From Chaunax sp. Z400 (taxonomy: Eukaryota > Chordata > Actinopteri > Lophiiformes > Chaunacidae), in NCBI GenBank assembly GCA_037577475.1, contig JBAGJB010000170.1, forward strand, positions 248,001-312,000: 64,000 nt of DNA, read 5' to 3'. Below, in pieces: positions 1-11,500 of the stretch (its first letter is position 1; every line of letters begins with the position of its first letter). A program made the translations under genes and the position numbers. The notes beneath the pieces are model-generated. The model ran no database searches. It saw nothing but the letters and a program-made list of their open reading frames with translations, and was not told the DNA's origin.

Positions 1-34
1 TCAGTCAGTCAGTCAGTCAGTCAGCCAGCCAGCC
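1..34. repeat. Tetranucleotide repeat in a gene A intron
   Basis: Tandem TCAG units pass into CAGC units. The same tract is at 29,198-29,233. By comparison with that copy it lies in the intron between exons 3 and 4 of the minus-strand gene A. Confidence 0.9.
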
Positions 35-84
35 AGTTGAACGACTGACAGGACATGGCGTACAAAAAACCAAAATGCACTCAC

Positions 85-1039
85 GCTGAGAGTCGACCTC
101 CACAGCAGCGGCGACGAGGACGTCGTCCGTCAGGTCACCGGATGCAGCGCCTGCACAAGAAGTGAATGTAGGACTGTATGACATTTGCACTTTTAACAGG
201 ACTCGTGAGACGCCTACACAACAAGGGGAGAGGGTCTTACTGGTCGACGGACGTGCTGTGTCCTGGCGGGCAGGCGGAGTAGCCGCTGGAACTCTGGCCG
301 CTGCATCCTGGTTGGTGCGACCGACCAAGTACACCTGCAGCTGCTTCAGCCGCGACCCGGCCTGTGGCTTCTGGCGCGTCACCCACTGCACGTACCTATG
401 GACAAACAGGGCAAACCGAATGAGTGTTTTCTCCATAGTTGACCTGTGAATTTTTACAATTGAAAAATGATGACTTCTCAATACTCACGTCCTGCTCTCC
501 CGGTCAGTTGCTTCGTACAGTGAAGCATAGGTCCTGCTGGCGTGCACCCCAAAACCTACGCAACACTTATCCATGCCCCTCACCGACTCTGCTCCCTCCC
601 ACATCCGCCGCTCCTTCACTGCCACCATGACAGGTGGAAAGAGGGCAGCATAGGAGGTGAGGGCGTTTTTGTTGGCCTCGAGGCGAGACTGGGAGGTGCC
701 CCCCCTCCCATCCATCTCCCCCTGATGAGAGACGATGATGCTAACTGCATAGCCAACATCGTTGCTCAATAGCCATTTCAATGTCTGACCCCTGTACTGT
801 CCAAACTGGAGCTCTGTTTCACTGAGCACCAGTTCAGGGCAGCCTGGGTCACCTCCCGCAGCCTTGACCTTGGTCACTGCCTCCTCCCTCACCCTCTCAG
901 GCAGCTTCACCTCGAACGACCTCACAGTGTCTCGGCCACCCTTCTGGGAGGCTTTGACGACGTGTGTCGCCGCGGCAGAAGGCTGCAAGATCAGGTGGGA
1001 GGAGGAAGGCAGGTACCGAAAGGCCGGAGTGGAATCCAT
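85..1039 (-). CDS. Gene A copy 0, exons 1-3: N-terminus of a DUF6729-like, transposase-like protein (partial, runs off the window)
   Basis: Three exons on the minus strand have consistent splice sites. Exon 1 is 1039-489, from an ATG that opens MDSTPAFRYLP to a donor GTGAGTAT. Exon 2 is 443-241, with acceptor CACAG and donor GTAAGACC. Exon 3 is 150-85, with acceptor TTGTGCAG and donor GTGAGTGC. The junctions restore codons (AC/G for Thr, A/GC for Ser), which supports a real gene. Intron 1 is only 45 bp. The N-terminal 180 residues carry no motif I can name; exon 2 gives a short basic segment (EKTLIRFALFVHRYVQWVTR). Exons 4-8 lie left of the window, but their equivalents at 27,241-29,182 show a Cys-rich zinc-like domain and an RNase-H-type transposase region. 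This is the only copy in the window with an intact start codon. Function is unknown; I infer a mobile-element-derived or domesticated gene. Confidence 0.7.
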
Positions 1040-1270
1040 TCTACAAATAAGCAGACGACAGGCGCGTTAATTACACACTTTAAGCATTACACTCACACAT
1101 ACACAGCATTTATCTTATCAAATGCATTTCACTGTGTCTCTGTGCTCTGTCATTATCCTCTTTTCAAATAAATTCTAGGATTACATCACCATGTAATGAT
1201 CCGTCATGGACAGCAAATCAATACATTCACACAGAGAAATGAGATAGAGCTGACCATGACTTACAGTATT

Positions 1271-1455
1271 ATGTGTGTGTGTGTGTGTGTATATATACAC
1301 ATATATATATACACATACATATATATACACATACATATATATACACATACATATATATACACATACATATACACACACATACATATATACATATATATAT
1401 ACACATACACATATATATACACATACATATACACATACATATATATATATATATA
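1271..1455. repeat. Compound (TG)n / (TATACACA)n microsatellite
   Basis: A run of TG dinucleotides is followed by alternating AT/AC blocks and ends in (TA)n, directly against the Tc1-like element. Open frames over it on both strands are low-complexity by-products. The tract is absent from the second block because the junction there cuts into the Tc1 element. Confidence 0.95.
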
Positions 1456-2146
1456 CAGTACCAGTCAAAAGTTTGGACACACCTTCTCATTCAATGGTTT
1501 TTATTTATTTTAATTATTTTCTACATTGTAGATTAATACTGAAGACATCGAAACTATGAAAGAACACATATGGAATTATGTAGTAAACAAAAAAGTGTTA
1601 AATAAGTCAGAATATGTTTTATATTTTAGATTCTTCAAAGTAGCCTCCTTTTGCTTTGATGACAGCTTTGCACACTCTTGGCATTCTCTCAGTCAGCTTC
1701 ATGAGGTCGTCTCCTGGAATGGTTTTGAATTAACAGGTGTGCCTTGTCAAGAGTCAATTTGTGGAATTACTTGCCTTCTTAATGTGTTTGAGACCATCAG
1801 TTGTGTTGTGCAGAGGTAGGGTTAGTACACAGTGGATAGCCCTATTTGACTACTGTTGTAATCCATATTATGGCAAGTTCCATTCCAGGAGACGACCTCA
1901 TGAAGCTGACTGAGAGAATGCCAAGAGTGTGCAAAGCTGTCATCAAAGCAAAAGGAGGCTACTTTGAAGAATCTAAAATATAAAACATATTCTGACTTAT
2001 TTAACACTTTTTTGTTTACTACATAATTCCATATGTGTTCTTTCATAGTTTCGATGTCTTCAGTATTAATCTACAATGTAGAAAATAATTAAAATAAATA
2101 AAAACCATTGAATGAGAAGGTGTGTCCAAACTTTTGACTGGTACTG
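1456..2146 (+). mobile_element. Internally deleted Tc1/mariner element with 267-bp inverted repeats
   Basis: The ends are CAGTACCAGTCAAAAG and its complement, flanked by TA dinucleotides at 1454-1455 and 2147-2148, the target duplication typical of Tc1/mariner. The left arm (1456-1722) and right arm (1880-2146) are inverted copies that I read as identical over 267 bp. The 157-bp centre keeps what looks like the 5' leader and start codon of the transposase gene. The right arm encodes what I recognise as the C-terminal end of a fish Tc1 transposase (MPRVCKAVIKAKGGYF), so the left arm is an inverted copy of that end. Almost all catalytic coding sequence is missing, so the element is non-autonomous. 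Confidence 0.88.
1870..1983 (+). pseudogene. 37-codon residual transposase frame inside the Tc1-like element
   Basis: The deletion joins the transposase start (ATGGCAAG) in frame to the C-terminal codons, giving MASSIPGDDLMKLTER and so on up to SKI and a TAA stop. It lacks the DNA-binding and DDE regions, so no transposase activity is expected. Whether the peptide is made is unknown. The same frame survives at 34,407-34,520. Confidence 0.6.
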
Positions 2147-2148
2147 TA

Positions 2149-2870
2149 CATATATATATTGTTCATAACTGACTGACTAAGTAATTTCCATTGGAATATT
2201 ATGCAAAGGCAAGGACACATTTTGTATTGTTCACTTATACTACTGTATTTTGGATACTGCACAGAGGTGTGGGTTAACACATGAAGGTTTAGTATTTGTC
2301 ATGTAGAAGTGTTACAGAAAAGAGCAATAACAATTATAAACAAAGTGAATATCAAAGAGCATACCAGCAGGCTGTTTATAAATTGCTAGAAATAGGTTGA
2401 CCTGAAGGAAATTTAATTTCAAAAGTCCGTACACGCGTAAAACATGAAAGCAGATGTGTATTTTTAAAAAGTACTGTCTGTTCATGAGCGCAAATCCCGC
2501 TCTTCAAGCAGTGCATGCAAATGAATGACTGCACACCGGCATATCGGCCGCTTCAAATATTAAAAGTTCAAATGTTATTTGGTAAATTGGTTCAAATATG
2601 ATTTGTTAAACTGATACTGTAATGCGCTAGGTAGCTAGCTAGGTAACCGTGTCATTACTATTACTGGCTCCGTACTCCGTACTTTCATTTGCCTCGTAGC
2701 AAGTACAACACAGCCGACAGACACATTGAATGAGACACAGAACAGTACTTACATAACTCGACGACAGAAATGTCTGCGAAAAAGTTGTGGAAATAAAAGT
2801 CCTTCTCTCTCAAGCAAGCGCAGCTGAGACGACTGAGGAGAAACGGCTTCAATCAGGTTCAAATTCAAAG
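2149..2870. other. Anonymous intergenic sequence
   Basis: I see no convincing coding region. One perfect octamer ATGCAAAT lies near 2514-2521 and a short GCTAGGTAGCTAGCTAGG palindromic tract near 2626-2643. The same sequence recurs at 34,686-35,407. Confidence 0.6.
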
Positions 2871-3345
2871 CTGAGTTGGGGGGGCGGGGGCCCGGAAAGC
2901 CAGCCAATCAGAAGTCGTCGGAGAAAGTTAGGCCATCCAGTCAGAGACAGCGTGTGTTAGGGCAGCCAATCCAGTCAGGGAGCTCGATTACATTGATCTT
3001 TGTGGAACGCTACAAGGGGGCTGGGCTTAGAAGTTAGGGAGAGTCAGAGAACATCGAGACACGGGCGGGGCGGGGCGGGGCGGGAATCTTCACTGTCCGC
3101 CCCGGCGGCCGCCGGCCGCGCGACGGCGGCGGATCCGGCGTCGCTCCGACGGTACACCACTTTGTAGAAACGTCCGTCCCGTCCCGCGACGGCGAGGCGC
3201 CTTCTCCGTCTCGAACGGGACGCCCGGCCTCGAAAGCGGAACGCACCTGGCTTCTGCGCATCGGAAATGACCCCGCCGGAGCTCTGGAGTCGCCGGAGAG
3301 GCGTACCGGGATATGCAAAGTAGCCACGTGCTCTCGTTGTGCTCC
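2871..3345. promoter_or_regulatory. CpG-rich, promoter-like tract with CCAAT boxes and a (GGGGC)n run
   Basis: This stretch is far richer in G+C and CpG than its flanks. It has two CCAAT boxes on the plus strand (AGCCAATCAGA near 2903 and AGCCAATCC near 2964), a GGGGC run near 3065-3084 and an E-box CACGTG near 3325. Several minus-strand frames of about 100 codons are open here, but that is expected from the base composition and they resemble nothing I know. It could be a CpG-island promoter that has lost its gene. No transcript start can be fixed from sequence alone. Confidence 0.4.
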
Positions 3346-3382
3346 CCTCCCTCACACCGCCGGCCGGCCGGATGGATGAAGA

Positions 3383-3488
3383 ACACATACATACATACAT
3401 ACATACAGATGAGTGGTCCCAACTCGTCTTATGTGCAAATACTTTCTTATTTTCCCTATAATATTATCAACTGTATATATTATTGCCT

Positions 3489-3549
<61 letters not shown>
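3383..3549. repeat. (ACAT)n, (TA)n and (GA)n microsatellites
   Basis: Five or so ACAT units near 3385-3407 are followed, after unique sequence, by (TA)n at 3490-3514 joined to (GA)n at 3515-3548. In the second block the TA part is about 34 bp longer (36,042-36,098). Confidence 0.95.
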
Positions 3550-3550
<1 letters not shown>

Positions 3551-3820
3551 TCTCTACGATATGAGCACTGCCCTTGAAAGACTGATTGCCATTACTACCC
3601 CTGACATATCTGACTGAGAAGAATCAAGTTCCAACATAAAGTTTGGTATGTAGCATAAAGTATAAACTTACTTTACTATACTTACTTTAGTATAAACTTA
3701 CTAGTGAGACGGAAGAACACACGGGTATGTTTAAAAACAAAAGACACTTTAATGGGACTTTCAACAAAGTATAAAACACACTTTAATATATATATATAAA
3801 AATAAATACATAAATACACA

Positions 3821-4203
3821 TCAATGCAAAGAAAAAATATAAATAAAGGATACAAAATACACAGATAAATAAATGATAAAAAAATAAACACACCAAACGA
3901 TATAAAATACACAGATAAATAAATGATAAAAAAATAAACACACCAAACGATATAAATGATAATAACTTTCAGTCTTTCCCCCCCCCCGTGCTTCCCTTTC
4001 CTGTCTCTTCCTTCTTTCCTCTCTCCTCTTTTTCTTTCTCCTCCTTCTCTCTGCCAGTCTGTGGTCCTTCCTTTTCACTCTCTCTGCTCTCCTCCTTGCC
4101 TTCCTCAGTTCTTTCTCCTGCCGGATTTTTTCTCTCCTCTTCTCCCTTCTCTTTACCCTTTCCTCTTTCCTCTTTTCCTTCCTCCTATACAAGTACACCA
4201 GTA
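3821..4203 (-). pseudogene. Arg/Lys/Glu-rich exon, possibly a gene 3' exon ('gene B')
   Basis: From 4198 to about 3955 the minus strand encodes a strongly charged, probably helical stretch (RRAERVKRKDHRLAERRRRK, RRKRQEREARGGG). The frame has no ATG and opens after a weak AG at 4204-4206, so it would have to be an internal or last exon. A better acceptor (TTTCATTTTCAG) lies further upstream but meets a stop before this frame. A diverged copy at 30,390-30,517 keeps the same peptide pattern and ends in a stop just after it, which suggests past selection on the protein. Beyond 3955 the frame runs into AT-rich sequence (YYHLYRLVCLFFYH) that looks like 3' UTR. I do not recognise the family. Confidence 0.35.
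3850..3951. repeat. 51-bp direct duplication
   Basis: Two back-to-back copies of an A-rich 51-bp unit (containing ATAAATAAATGATAAAAAAA) lie just 3' of the charged exon. The corresponding place in the diverged copy (29,833-30,285) has a much longer 31-bp minisatellite of similar composition. Confidence 0.85.
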
Positions 4204-4504
4204 CTGTAATGATCTATAGTAGTACTGTTATTACTACTGTTCTGAAAATGAAAGGAATCTAAAAGTAGATCAGCTGGAGAACAGGTTACACAATGACGTC
4301 ATCACTGGTAGATATTACAGTGAAGGCTGCATTTGGAACAGTTAAGCTTCAGAAATGTCAACCCAACATATAAAGAACAAATAGAGCTCCAGTCACAGGA
4401 AAACAACACGGACTGTTAGATTACAGGATCATAGAGGTTCCACCGGCTCTGAGCTGAAGCCACTTTTTAAGAAGAACACAGTCATGTTCTAAAATGTGTC
4501 TTAC

Positions 4505-4620
4505 CAGTGTTCACTGCGTTCAGCTGCGTGGCAGCAGTCTCTCTGCGGTCACGCTGTCTCGGTTCTGCTCTAACCGGGAGGGACGGGACCTTTATAAAGC
4601 AGCACCCAGTGATGACGTCA
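4505..4620 (-). promoter_or_regulatory. TATA/CRE promoter with a spliced first exon
   Basis: Read on the minus strand, a perfect CRE (TGACGTCA, 4620-4613) lies about 17 bp upstream of a TATA box (TATAAAGG, from 4596). A likely non-coding first exon runs from about 4565 to 4505 and ends in CACTG followed by a donor GTAAGAC. A second perfect CRE is at 4294-4301. The order and spacing suit a cAMP/CREB-type inducible core promoter. The charged exon at 4203-3821 is the nearest downstream candidate, but the link is inferred. No ATG lies in the first exon. Confidence 0.45.
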
Positions 4621-6475
4621 ATAACTCCTCCTATAGGAAAAAAAACACAAACGCGTGTGTTAGGAGAAACGCGAGAGGCATTATTCTAACACGATCGATG
4701 TGAAGATGACGTATACCCAGATAAGACGCATTACAGGCACTGACTTTTCTATGTATTCATGAATCAATCTTAGTCACTTCTGAACTTTGATTATTTTGTT
4801 ATATGACACCAACGTTGTGTCTCCAGTGTTAGAAGTAGAACAAGGTGCTCATGTAATTAAATGAGATCTTCTTTATTAATAGCCTTGAGAACTTCTTGTC
4901 CATCGTTCTTGTCCAGTTTAACTAGTCTTTAGATAAATGTACAGTACATGTATTTCTTTTTTGCTTTACGTCTTTTTGTTTGTTCATGTTTCAAACTAAC
5001 ATTCAAGTCACAGATCTTTTTTTCACTTTAACATTGTAAGACAGGGTGTTTTTCAAAGTTTTCTTTAATTTCTCAGGTAATCATAATTAATATGATTTCA
5101 GTTGTTTTATGTTTAGTTATGTTTAATGACTCAATTTCCAATATATTTATTGAATTAATCAATGGTCATCTACACACAACAGTTATGGAGAAATCAGACC
5201 ATAAACGTGGTGTTATATTTATCTAAGGATAGCTGTAGGACATCTCACCTGCTTTCACTTAATAAAACTGCCTTCTTAGATTCACTGCAAACTTTACCTG
5301 CTGCTTTCATGTATTTTATAGTTTTTATTCTGTAAGTATTGCACAAACTATTTTCATTCTGTTCTATGAATGCATACATTATGTCGATTGTCTGGGTTTT
5401 TCTTTGTTTTGTATGTTGAGCCACACCTAAGATGATTTTCTGTTATGAAAGTCAATAAAGTTTCTGATTCTCAAACAATACATATGAATGCAAACCTAAT
5501 TTTGACTAAATGTGTAGTTTCTGCTTTTTGGCTAGTATAGACAGTCCGTACACACTGCAGTAAAGCATTCTTTTTTATTCAAAAAAATGTTTTAGATAAA
5601 TGTAATTTCCAGCTTTTGGCAGGAGTCAAAGACAATTTGTTGTTGGTTCAAACATAATGATGAATGGACAGCAACATTCCAAGTTATCACCATGTTCTCT
5701 TAGTAGTTCATCAAATGTTTAACAGATACAAAGCAGAACAAAGAACATTTATTTCTCTTCAGATTCAAGCACTTGTCCTCATATTTAGTGAATCAGTGCC
5801 AAACAAACCCCAAACTAGAACAAAACCACTTTTAGGACTGCGGCTCTAGAGACTGGACATGCATGTAAAAGAAAGGTCACATGTTCACGCCCCATAACAT
5901 CCATGTCCCCTGGCTTTATATAACTCCATCAGCTACACTACATTAAAATGGCACACACACAATAAGAAAGATAAACAACTTAACAGGGTTTATTTGGAAC
6001 TGATGCTTACATAGATTTCAAAAGGCTACAATATAATTAATAATCAAAACTGTACACATAAAAACAAAAGCTGACATCCTCTGCAGCTTAATAAAGGACT
6101 TTATAATCAGGACCCTCTTTTCACAAACTAAAACATTCAGTCTGTCTGTGAAACATCCAAGGAATGAAAATAATACAGAAGAAACTTTTTTTTAAAGAAA
6201 TACAATGCAATGCAAATACAATCCCCACAACAGGCAGCGAGTATCCTCAATTTCTTTAACTATTTTCCTTACAAAAGTATTTGTTCTAAAACTGATGAAA
6301 AACCTTCATAGTAGTTCAATGTGTTAATGAGGAGGTCGTCAAAATCCCAGTTTTACCGGTTTAGTTTGTTTAATGACTGTTCACCCTCCAGATACTCTTA
6401 GTAAATAATGATAGTTAAATAAGAAAACAAAGCGACTACAGCAACACCACTGTTAGCTAAATGCTAGTGTCGGAA
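4621..6475. other. Anonymous AT-rich sequence
   Basis: I see no gene here. A plus-strand AATAAA follows GAAAGTC near 5454-5461 and could be a polyadenylation signal of an unrecognised transcript. Open frames such as 5664-5849 are short and uninformative. The stretch is repeated at 37,207-39,061. Confidence 0.5.
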
Positions 6476-6529
6476 CCCTAGCATGCTAATAGGAGATACA
6501 GACAGAGAGGGGGAGAGAGGGAGAAAGGT

Positions 6530-6606
6530 CTCTTTTTGTGAAATGCCTTGAGAAACCCTTTGTTAAGATTTGGCACCATACAAATAAAACTGACTTGACT
6601 TGATAT
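6530..6606 (+). mobile_element. Likely 3' tail of a fish retroposon
   Basis: The segment reads as a 'TGAAATGCCTTGAG ... GGCACCATACAAATAAAACT' tail ending in TGACT/TGACTTGA repeats. I recognise this pattern from the 3' ends of fish non-LTR retroposons. No body or coding part can be identified upstream, so it would be a 5'-truncated fragment. A second copy is at 39,116-39,192. Confidence 0.4.
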
Positions 6607-8564
6607 TCTGATATTTAGCAGCTGATGCTCAGGACAGCTTGCTTTAGCATGTTGGAAAGCTAACATTAAATAGCATTAAGCACAAACAGAGATGCTTGAA
6701 GGAAATGCCAGTAGTTCTGCAGCTATAGCAAACCAAAGTAACAGTAAAACTTAATTTCTGTTGGAGTAAGAAAACTTCCCTGAAAATATGTCATAATAAG
6801 GTATGTATGTGTAGCCAGTACTTGGTGATAATGAGTAACATTAGCTGACATTACAGGTGGACTAGTGGCTATAGCGTTGGAAGACTCTGGGAACAGGTAG
6901 GAGGAAATGATTAAACTGATGTACAGGATTTAATGAGACTCAGACAAAAGTGCAGTTGGAAAAAGTACCATGTATTAAAGAAGGAATGCAAAAATAAAAA
7001 TAAACAGTATTTACAAAATCAAACGATAGCCATTCAAATTATATTAATACTCAATTCAATATTCATTCAACAATAATCATAGTTCAATTGGCTGCAAAGT
7101 TTGTAGCTCCAGCACCAAGGGATGTCAGTTATAGTCCAAACGTCATGTAAATCAGTCAGTCAACAAGGGAACGATTGGGCTGGAATGTGTGATGGATTGA
7201 ATGAGTGAGTGAGTGAGTGAGTGAGTGAAGGAGGTCAGTCTCTCTCCTATCACCCAGGCAGGCAGGGTGAATGCAACAGGTTTCTTCATAATAGGAGGTG
7301 TTCCTGGTCAACAGCTCGCCATCCTTTTTCCCCCCCAAGGAAATAAACCTGGCCTGTATAAGCAGACAAGGCCAACTTTAATACACGGATTTGTTAAAAC
7401 CAAACAAAATACCAAAATACATTCAGTGACTTTACAGCTGGGATCACTAGCTTCAAGTTCACACCATTCAGTGATAAATCATCAAGTGTAACTGCTGTCC
7501 CTTAAAAGAACAGAATAATTCAATGGAATCAATATGATTTAATCAATAATGCTTTTGCACTGGATCATTACGATCCGGATAGAAAAGTTCACTTCTGTTA
7601 GCAGACTTAGCGTTAGCCGCTAGGCTAAGTTAACTAGCGGTAGCTGCTAACAGTTTACGTATCACATACAAACCACTCGTGTCATCATGTGTGCTTCGCA
7701 ACAACACATAGATAATATTACAGACAAAACAATCAGACCAATGCAGTAAGAAGGTTCAGCAGTGTTACCTAGGGCGATAGCTGCATGCTAACACAATAGC
7801 TTTAGTGCAACTCACCCATTCGAGAGTTCAGCTCGTTCACGTAATAGCAGTGAGTTAAGTCACAGGACACATCTACAAATCGGCAATAAATTACAATTCC
7901 GTACATTGCATGTTCAACAAGTTTGAAGTTGGAATACACGAATAAAGCATGTTTAATTACCGATCTGCAGCAGCTCTGTTCCCTCACACACCATACACGC
8001 CAAGCCATTCATTTCCAATGGTAAGCAGCTGGCACTACCGGTATAACGCCCTGCGGCTGCTCTGATTCGATGTGGAAAATACCGCGATAGTTCGCCCGAG
8101 AACTGGGCAGATACATAACATGATAACATAATATACTACGATTGAAATGCATTTAGCATATATTTACATTTTGAATATAGGACCTGGGTTACATATGTAT
8201 TCCATGTGTAGATAAGGGTAATAGTGATTTAAAAAACAACTAAAACAGGGTCCATGATGAATTTAGCAGCCATCTTCACACATTACAGCAGCTGATATTA
8301 AAGAAAACAAAAAGAGTATAATAAGAAAAATGTATTTATATAGAAAAAAAGAAACCAAACTATGATTTTTGACTGCTGTGCTGGTAAATTTAAAAAGGAG
8401 CTGTAGCTTTTTTTTATGTGCTAACAAATTACTCCAGACTGTCAGAAATAAAGGTGTAGCAGATTAAAAAAAGGCTCATCCAGACATTTTTCCTTCAACA
8501 TAAAAAAGAATGTTTTGTATTTGCTGTGGAAATGGTTGTGTTAAAACTGATGTCACAACTCCTT
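6607..8564. other. Anonymous sequence with a (GTGA)n microsatellite
   Basis: A GTGA run at about 7201-7228 is one unit longer in the second block. Near 7605-7660 there is a tract rich in GCTAAC/GTTAGC inverted motifs. I find no supported gene. The equivalent is 39,193-41,154. Confidence 0.55.
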
Positions 8565-11500
8565 TAATATATTATTATTAACCTTTATTTAGACAGGGAA
8601 ATCCATTGAGACTGGAGTCTCATTTTCAACGAAGCCCTGGTTACATACAATAATTTAAAACATGATACAATTAAACACAATTCAAAAGCAAAACAAAAAC
8701 AATAGAACAAGAGGAAAAGTAATAAAAAACATCAGCCTTAAATGGTGCCATGGTTATGAACAATAATCTAATCTAAAACAATTAAGAGACAACAAAACAG
8801 GGGGAAAGCAATGAGACATGACATTAATAGCAGCAAATCAATCAATAAAATAATTTCAAGATAAAACATTTGCAATCCTCTACGTCCAATTCATATAATA
8901 AATCTTTAAAAATGGTCAAGGAGATGATTGTCTTTAATTTAGCAGCCTCTTGGAACTTATTCCAGGCTCTAGCCACACAATCGCTAAAAGCAGTTTTTCC
9001 TTGTTCAGTTCTAACGGTTGGCACTTCGAGGAGTAACCAATCCTGAGATCTTGTTTGGTGGGCATTAGAGCGCCATGAAATTAGTGATGCCAGATAGCTG
9101 GGTACCTTCTGTAATATAGCTTTATAAGCATAAATAAGCAGGTGCTGCCTACTCCTTGTGGAGAGTGATGACCAACCTACAGCCTGGTAAAGATCACAGT
9201 GATGCATTCTAAAATGATAACCAGTAATGAAACGAAGTGCTGAATGATAAACAGTATCGAGTGCTTTCAATGTGGTAGAGGTAGCATGCATATAAAAAAT
9301 GTCACCATAATCAAGTACAGGCAGGAAAGTGGACTGTACTAACCGCCTTCTAGCTTCAGCTGAGAAGCAGGATCTATTTCTAAAGAAGAACCCAAGATTC
9401 ATCCTTAGCTTTTTAACTAGCTCATCAACATGATTTTTTAAAGAGAGCTTTTCATCAATAACAATACTAAGGTACTTGTAGGAGGACACTTTTTAAACTT
9501 TTAAACCATTTAGAGTACAAATATTTAAATCAGTTCCCTCCAGGGAGCGGGATCTAGAAAATATCATATATTTTGTTTTTGTTCCACTTAAAACATGTTT
9601 AAGATCAAGGAGTGCGTGCTGGATTGACCCAAAAGCAGGATGCAGGATAGATAATGCTCTCCTCAATGTAGAAGCAGATGAATATAACACAGTGTCGTCA
9701 GCATAAAAATGCACCTTACAGCCATTGTCAAATGACGCAATGTTATTAATATACAGTGAGAAGAGTAAGGGGCCTAAATTTGAACCCTGTGGTACTCCTT
9801 TAGTGACCTTCAGAATGTTCAAATGAGTAGAATCTGCAACAATACGTTGAGTTCTATCTGCAAGATAGTTTGTGAACCATTGGTGGGCATTCTGGTTATG
9901 CCAGCTGCAGCTAGTCTATCTAATAAAACTGAGTGGTCGACTGTATCAAAGGCTTTAGACAGGTCGATGAATAAAGCAGCACAGTGGTGTCCATTGTCAA
10001 GAGTACATATGATGTCATTGAGAACTAGAGAAGCAGCTGAAATGGTGCTATGACCTGATCTGAAACCAGACTGAAAGGTATTTAAAATGCAATTTGTCTG
10101 TAGGAATGAATTTAATTGACGATTTACAAAAGATTCTAGAGTTTTGGCTAAACAGGAAAGCTTGGATATTGGACGGTAATTATTTAAATCTTTACGATCT
10201 CTTCCCTTGTGAAGTGGGAGCACGTAAGCAGTTTTCCAGATAGGAAACAATTCCTGTTCTAAGAGACAGATTAAAAATATATGAAACAGGTCCAGCTATG
10301 ACTGAGGCAGCTGTCCTCAAAAGACTGGGGTCAAGCTGGTCGGCACCAATCGACTTTTTTGAGTCTATCCTAAAAAGAGCATCACCAACTTCCGATTCAG
10401 ATAGTGGACTAAATGAGAAAGTACTCCTAGGATTCCCAGAGAGCTCTTTTCCTGATTGACAGATGTCTGGTTGATAATGTTGTCCTGAGATGGCAGTATT
10501 TTTCAGATTGATTTTATCAAATAAATGTCGTGTGTTAATAAAATGGAATTAAAAACATTACAAATTTCTGCTTTGTCATTTACGGGACCGTTGTCAGACG
10601 GTAATTGGAGAGGAAGTGGAGGGGTGGAATTATTCTTCATTGATTTAATTGTATTCCAGAATTTAATTGGATTACCGGCACTCAGTTGTAAGGAATTAAG
10701 ATAATATGAGGATTTAGCTTTACTGATCATAGGAGTGCATCTGTTTCGCAACTGCCTAAACAGAGTCCAATCTGACGCATCCTCAGTGTTTCTAGCCTTT
10801 GCCCATGCAGAGTTTCTCTTTGTGTTATTTCTGATAGCTCGTGTGAGAACCAGGCAGTATATCTGTCCTTAATACGTAGTTTCCTGTAAGGAGCATGTTT
10901 GTCAGCCACAGAAATAGGTGAAGGCTAGGTGTGGGTCTGGTATAAGAGTCACTCTATCTAAATTACATGTATTCAGATCATGTAGGAACCCCTGAGTGTC
11001 AAAGTGCCTGAAATTCCTTTTAGTTAAAATGCGTGTCTTTGTTCTACATACTTTCACATTCCTAATGCAAGCAATTGGGCAGTGATCACTGAAATCTTGG
11101 GGAAAAACTCCACTGGCTGGATATCTCTGAGGCATATTGATGTGAATGATGTCTATCAGGGAGGATTTGGAGCTGCATTTCACATTAGGACGTGTTGGCT
11201 TGGTTATTAATTGTGTTAGGTTTAAATTTGTGCACAAATCTTTGAGGTCGTTTTTTCCCAGTCAACGTTTAAATCACCCATGATTAGCAATTCTGTAGCT
11301 GTATATGGAGAGAAAATGTCAAAAAGATTATCAATTGCTTGGGGGAGAGCTGAAGGGGGTCTATATGTCCCAATCAGTGTCAATGATGTTTTTCCCCCAA
11401 GATTTACTGACAAAGCCAGACATTCAAACTCTTTTGGAACAGATGATGAGATGAGTACTGTTACAGGGAAACATGTTTTAACAAAGATAGCTACACCACC

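Noticed and set aside
1181..1559. Frames over the AT/AC microsatellite (YIYTYIYI, HTHTHT)
   Set aside because: Pure microsatellite translation.
3034..3422. Three overlapping minus-strand frames of 97-118 codons in the CpG-rich tract
   Set aside because: Overlapping frames in GC-rich DNA with Arg/Pro/Gly-rich products and no recognisable family; most likely compositional.
7225..7491. 88-codon plus-strand frame near the GTGA repeat
   Set aside because: Isolated, no splice context, no similarity I can name; chance frame.
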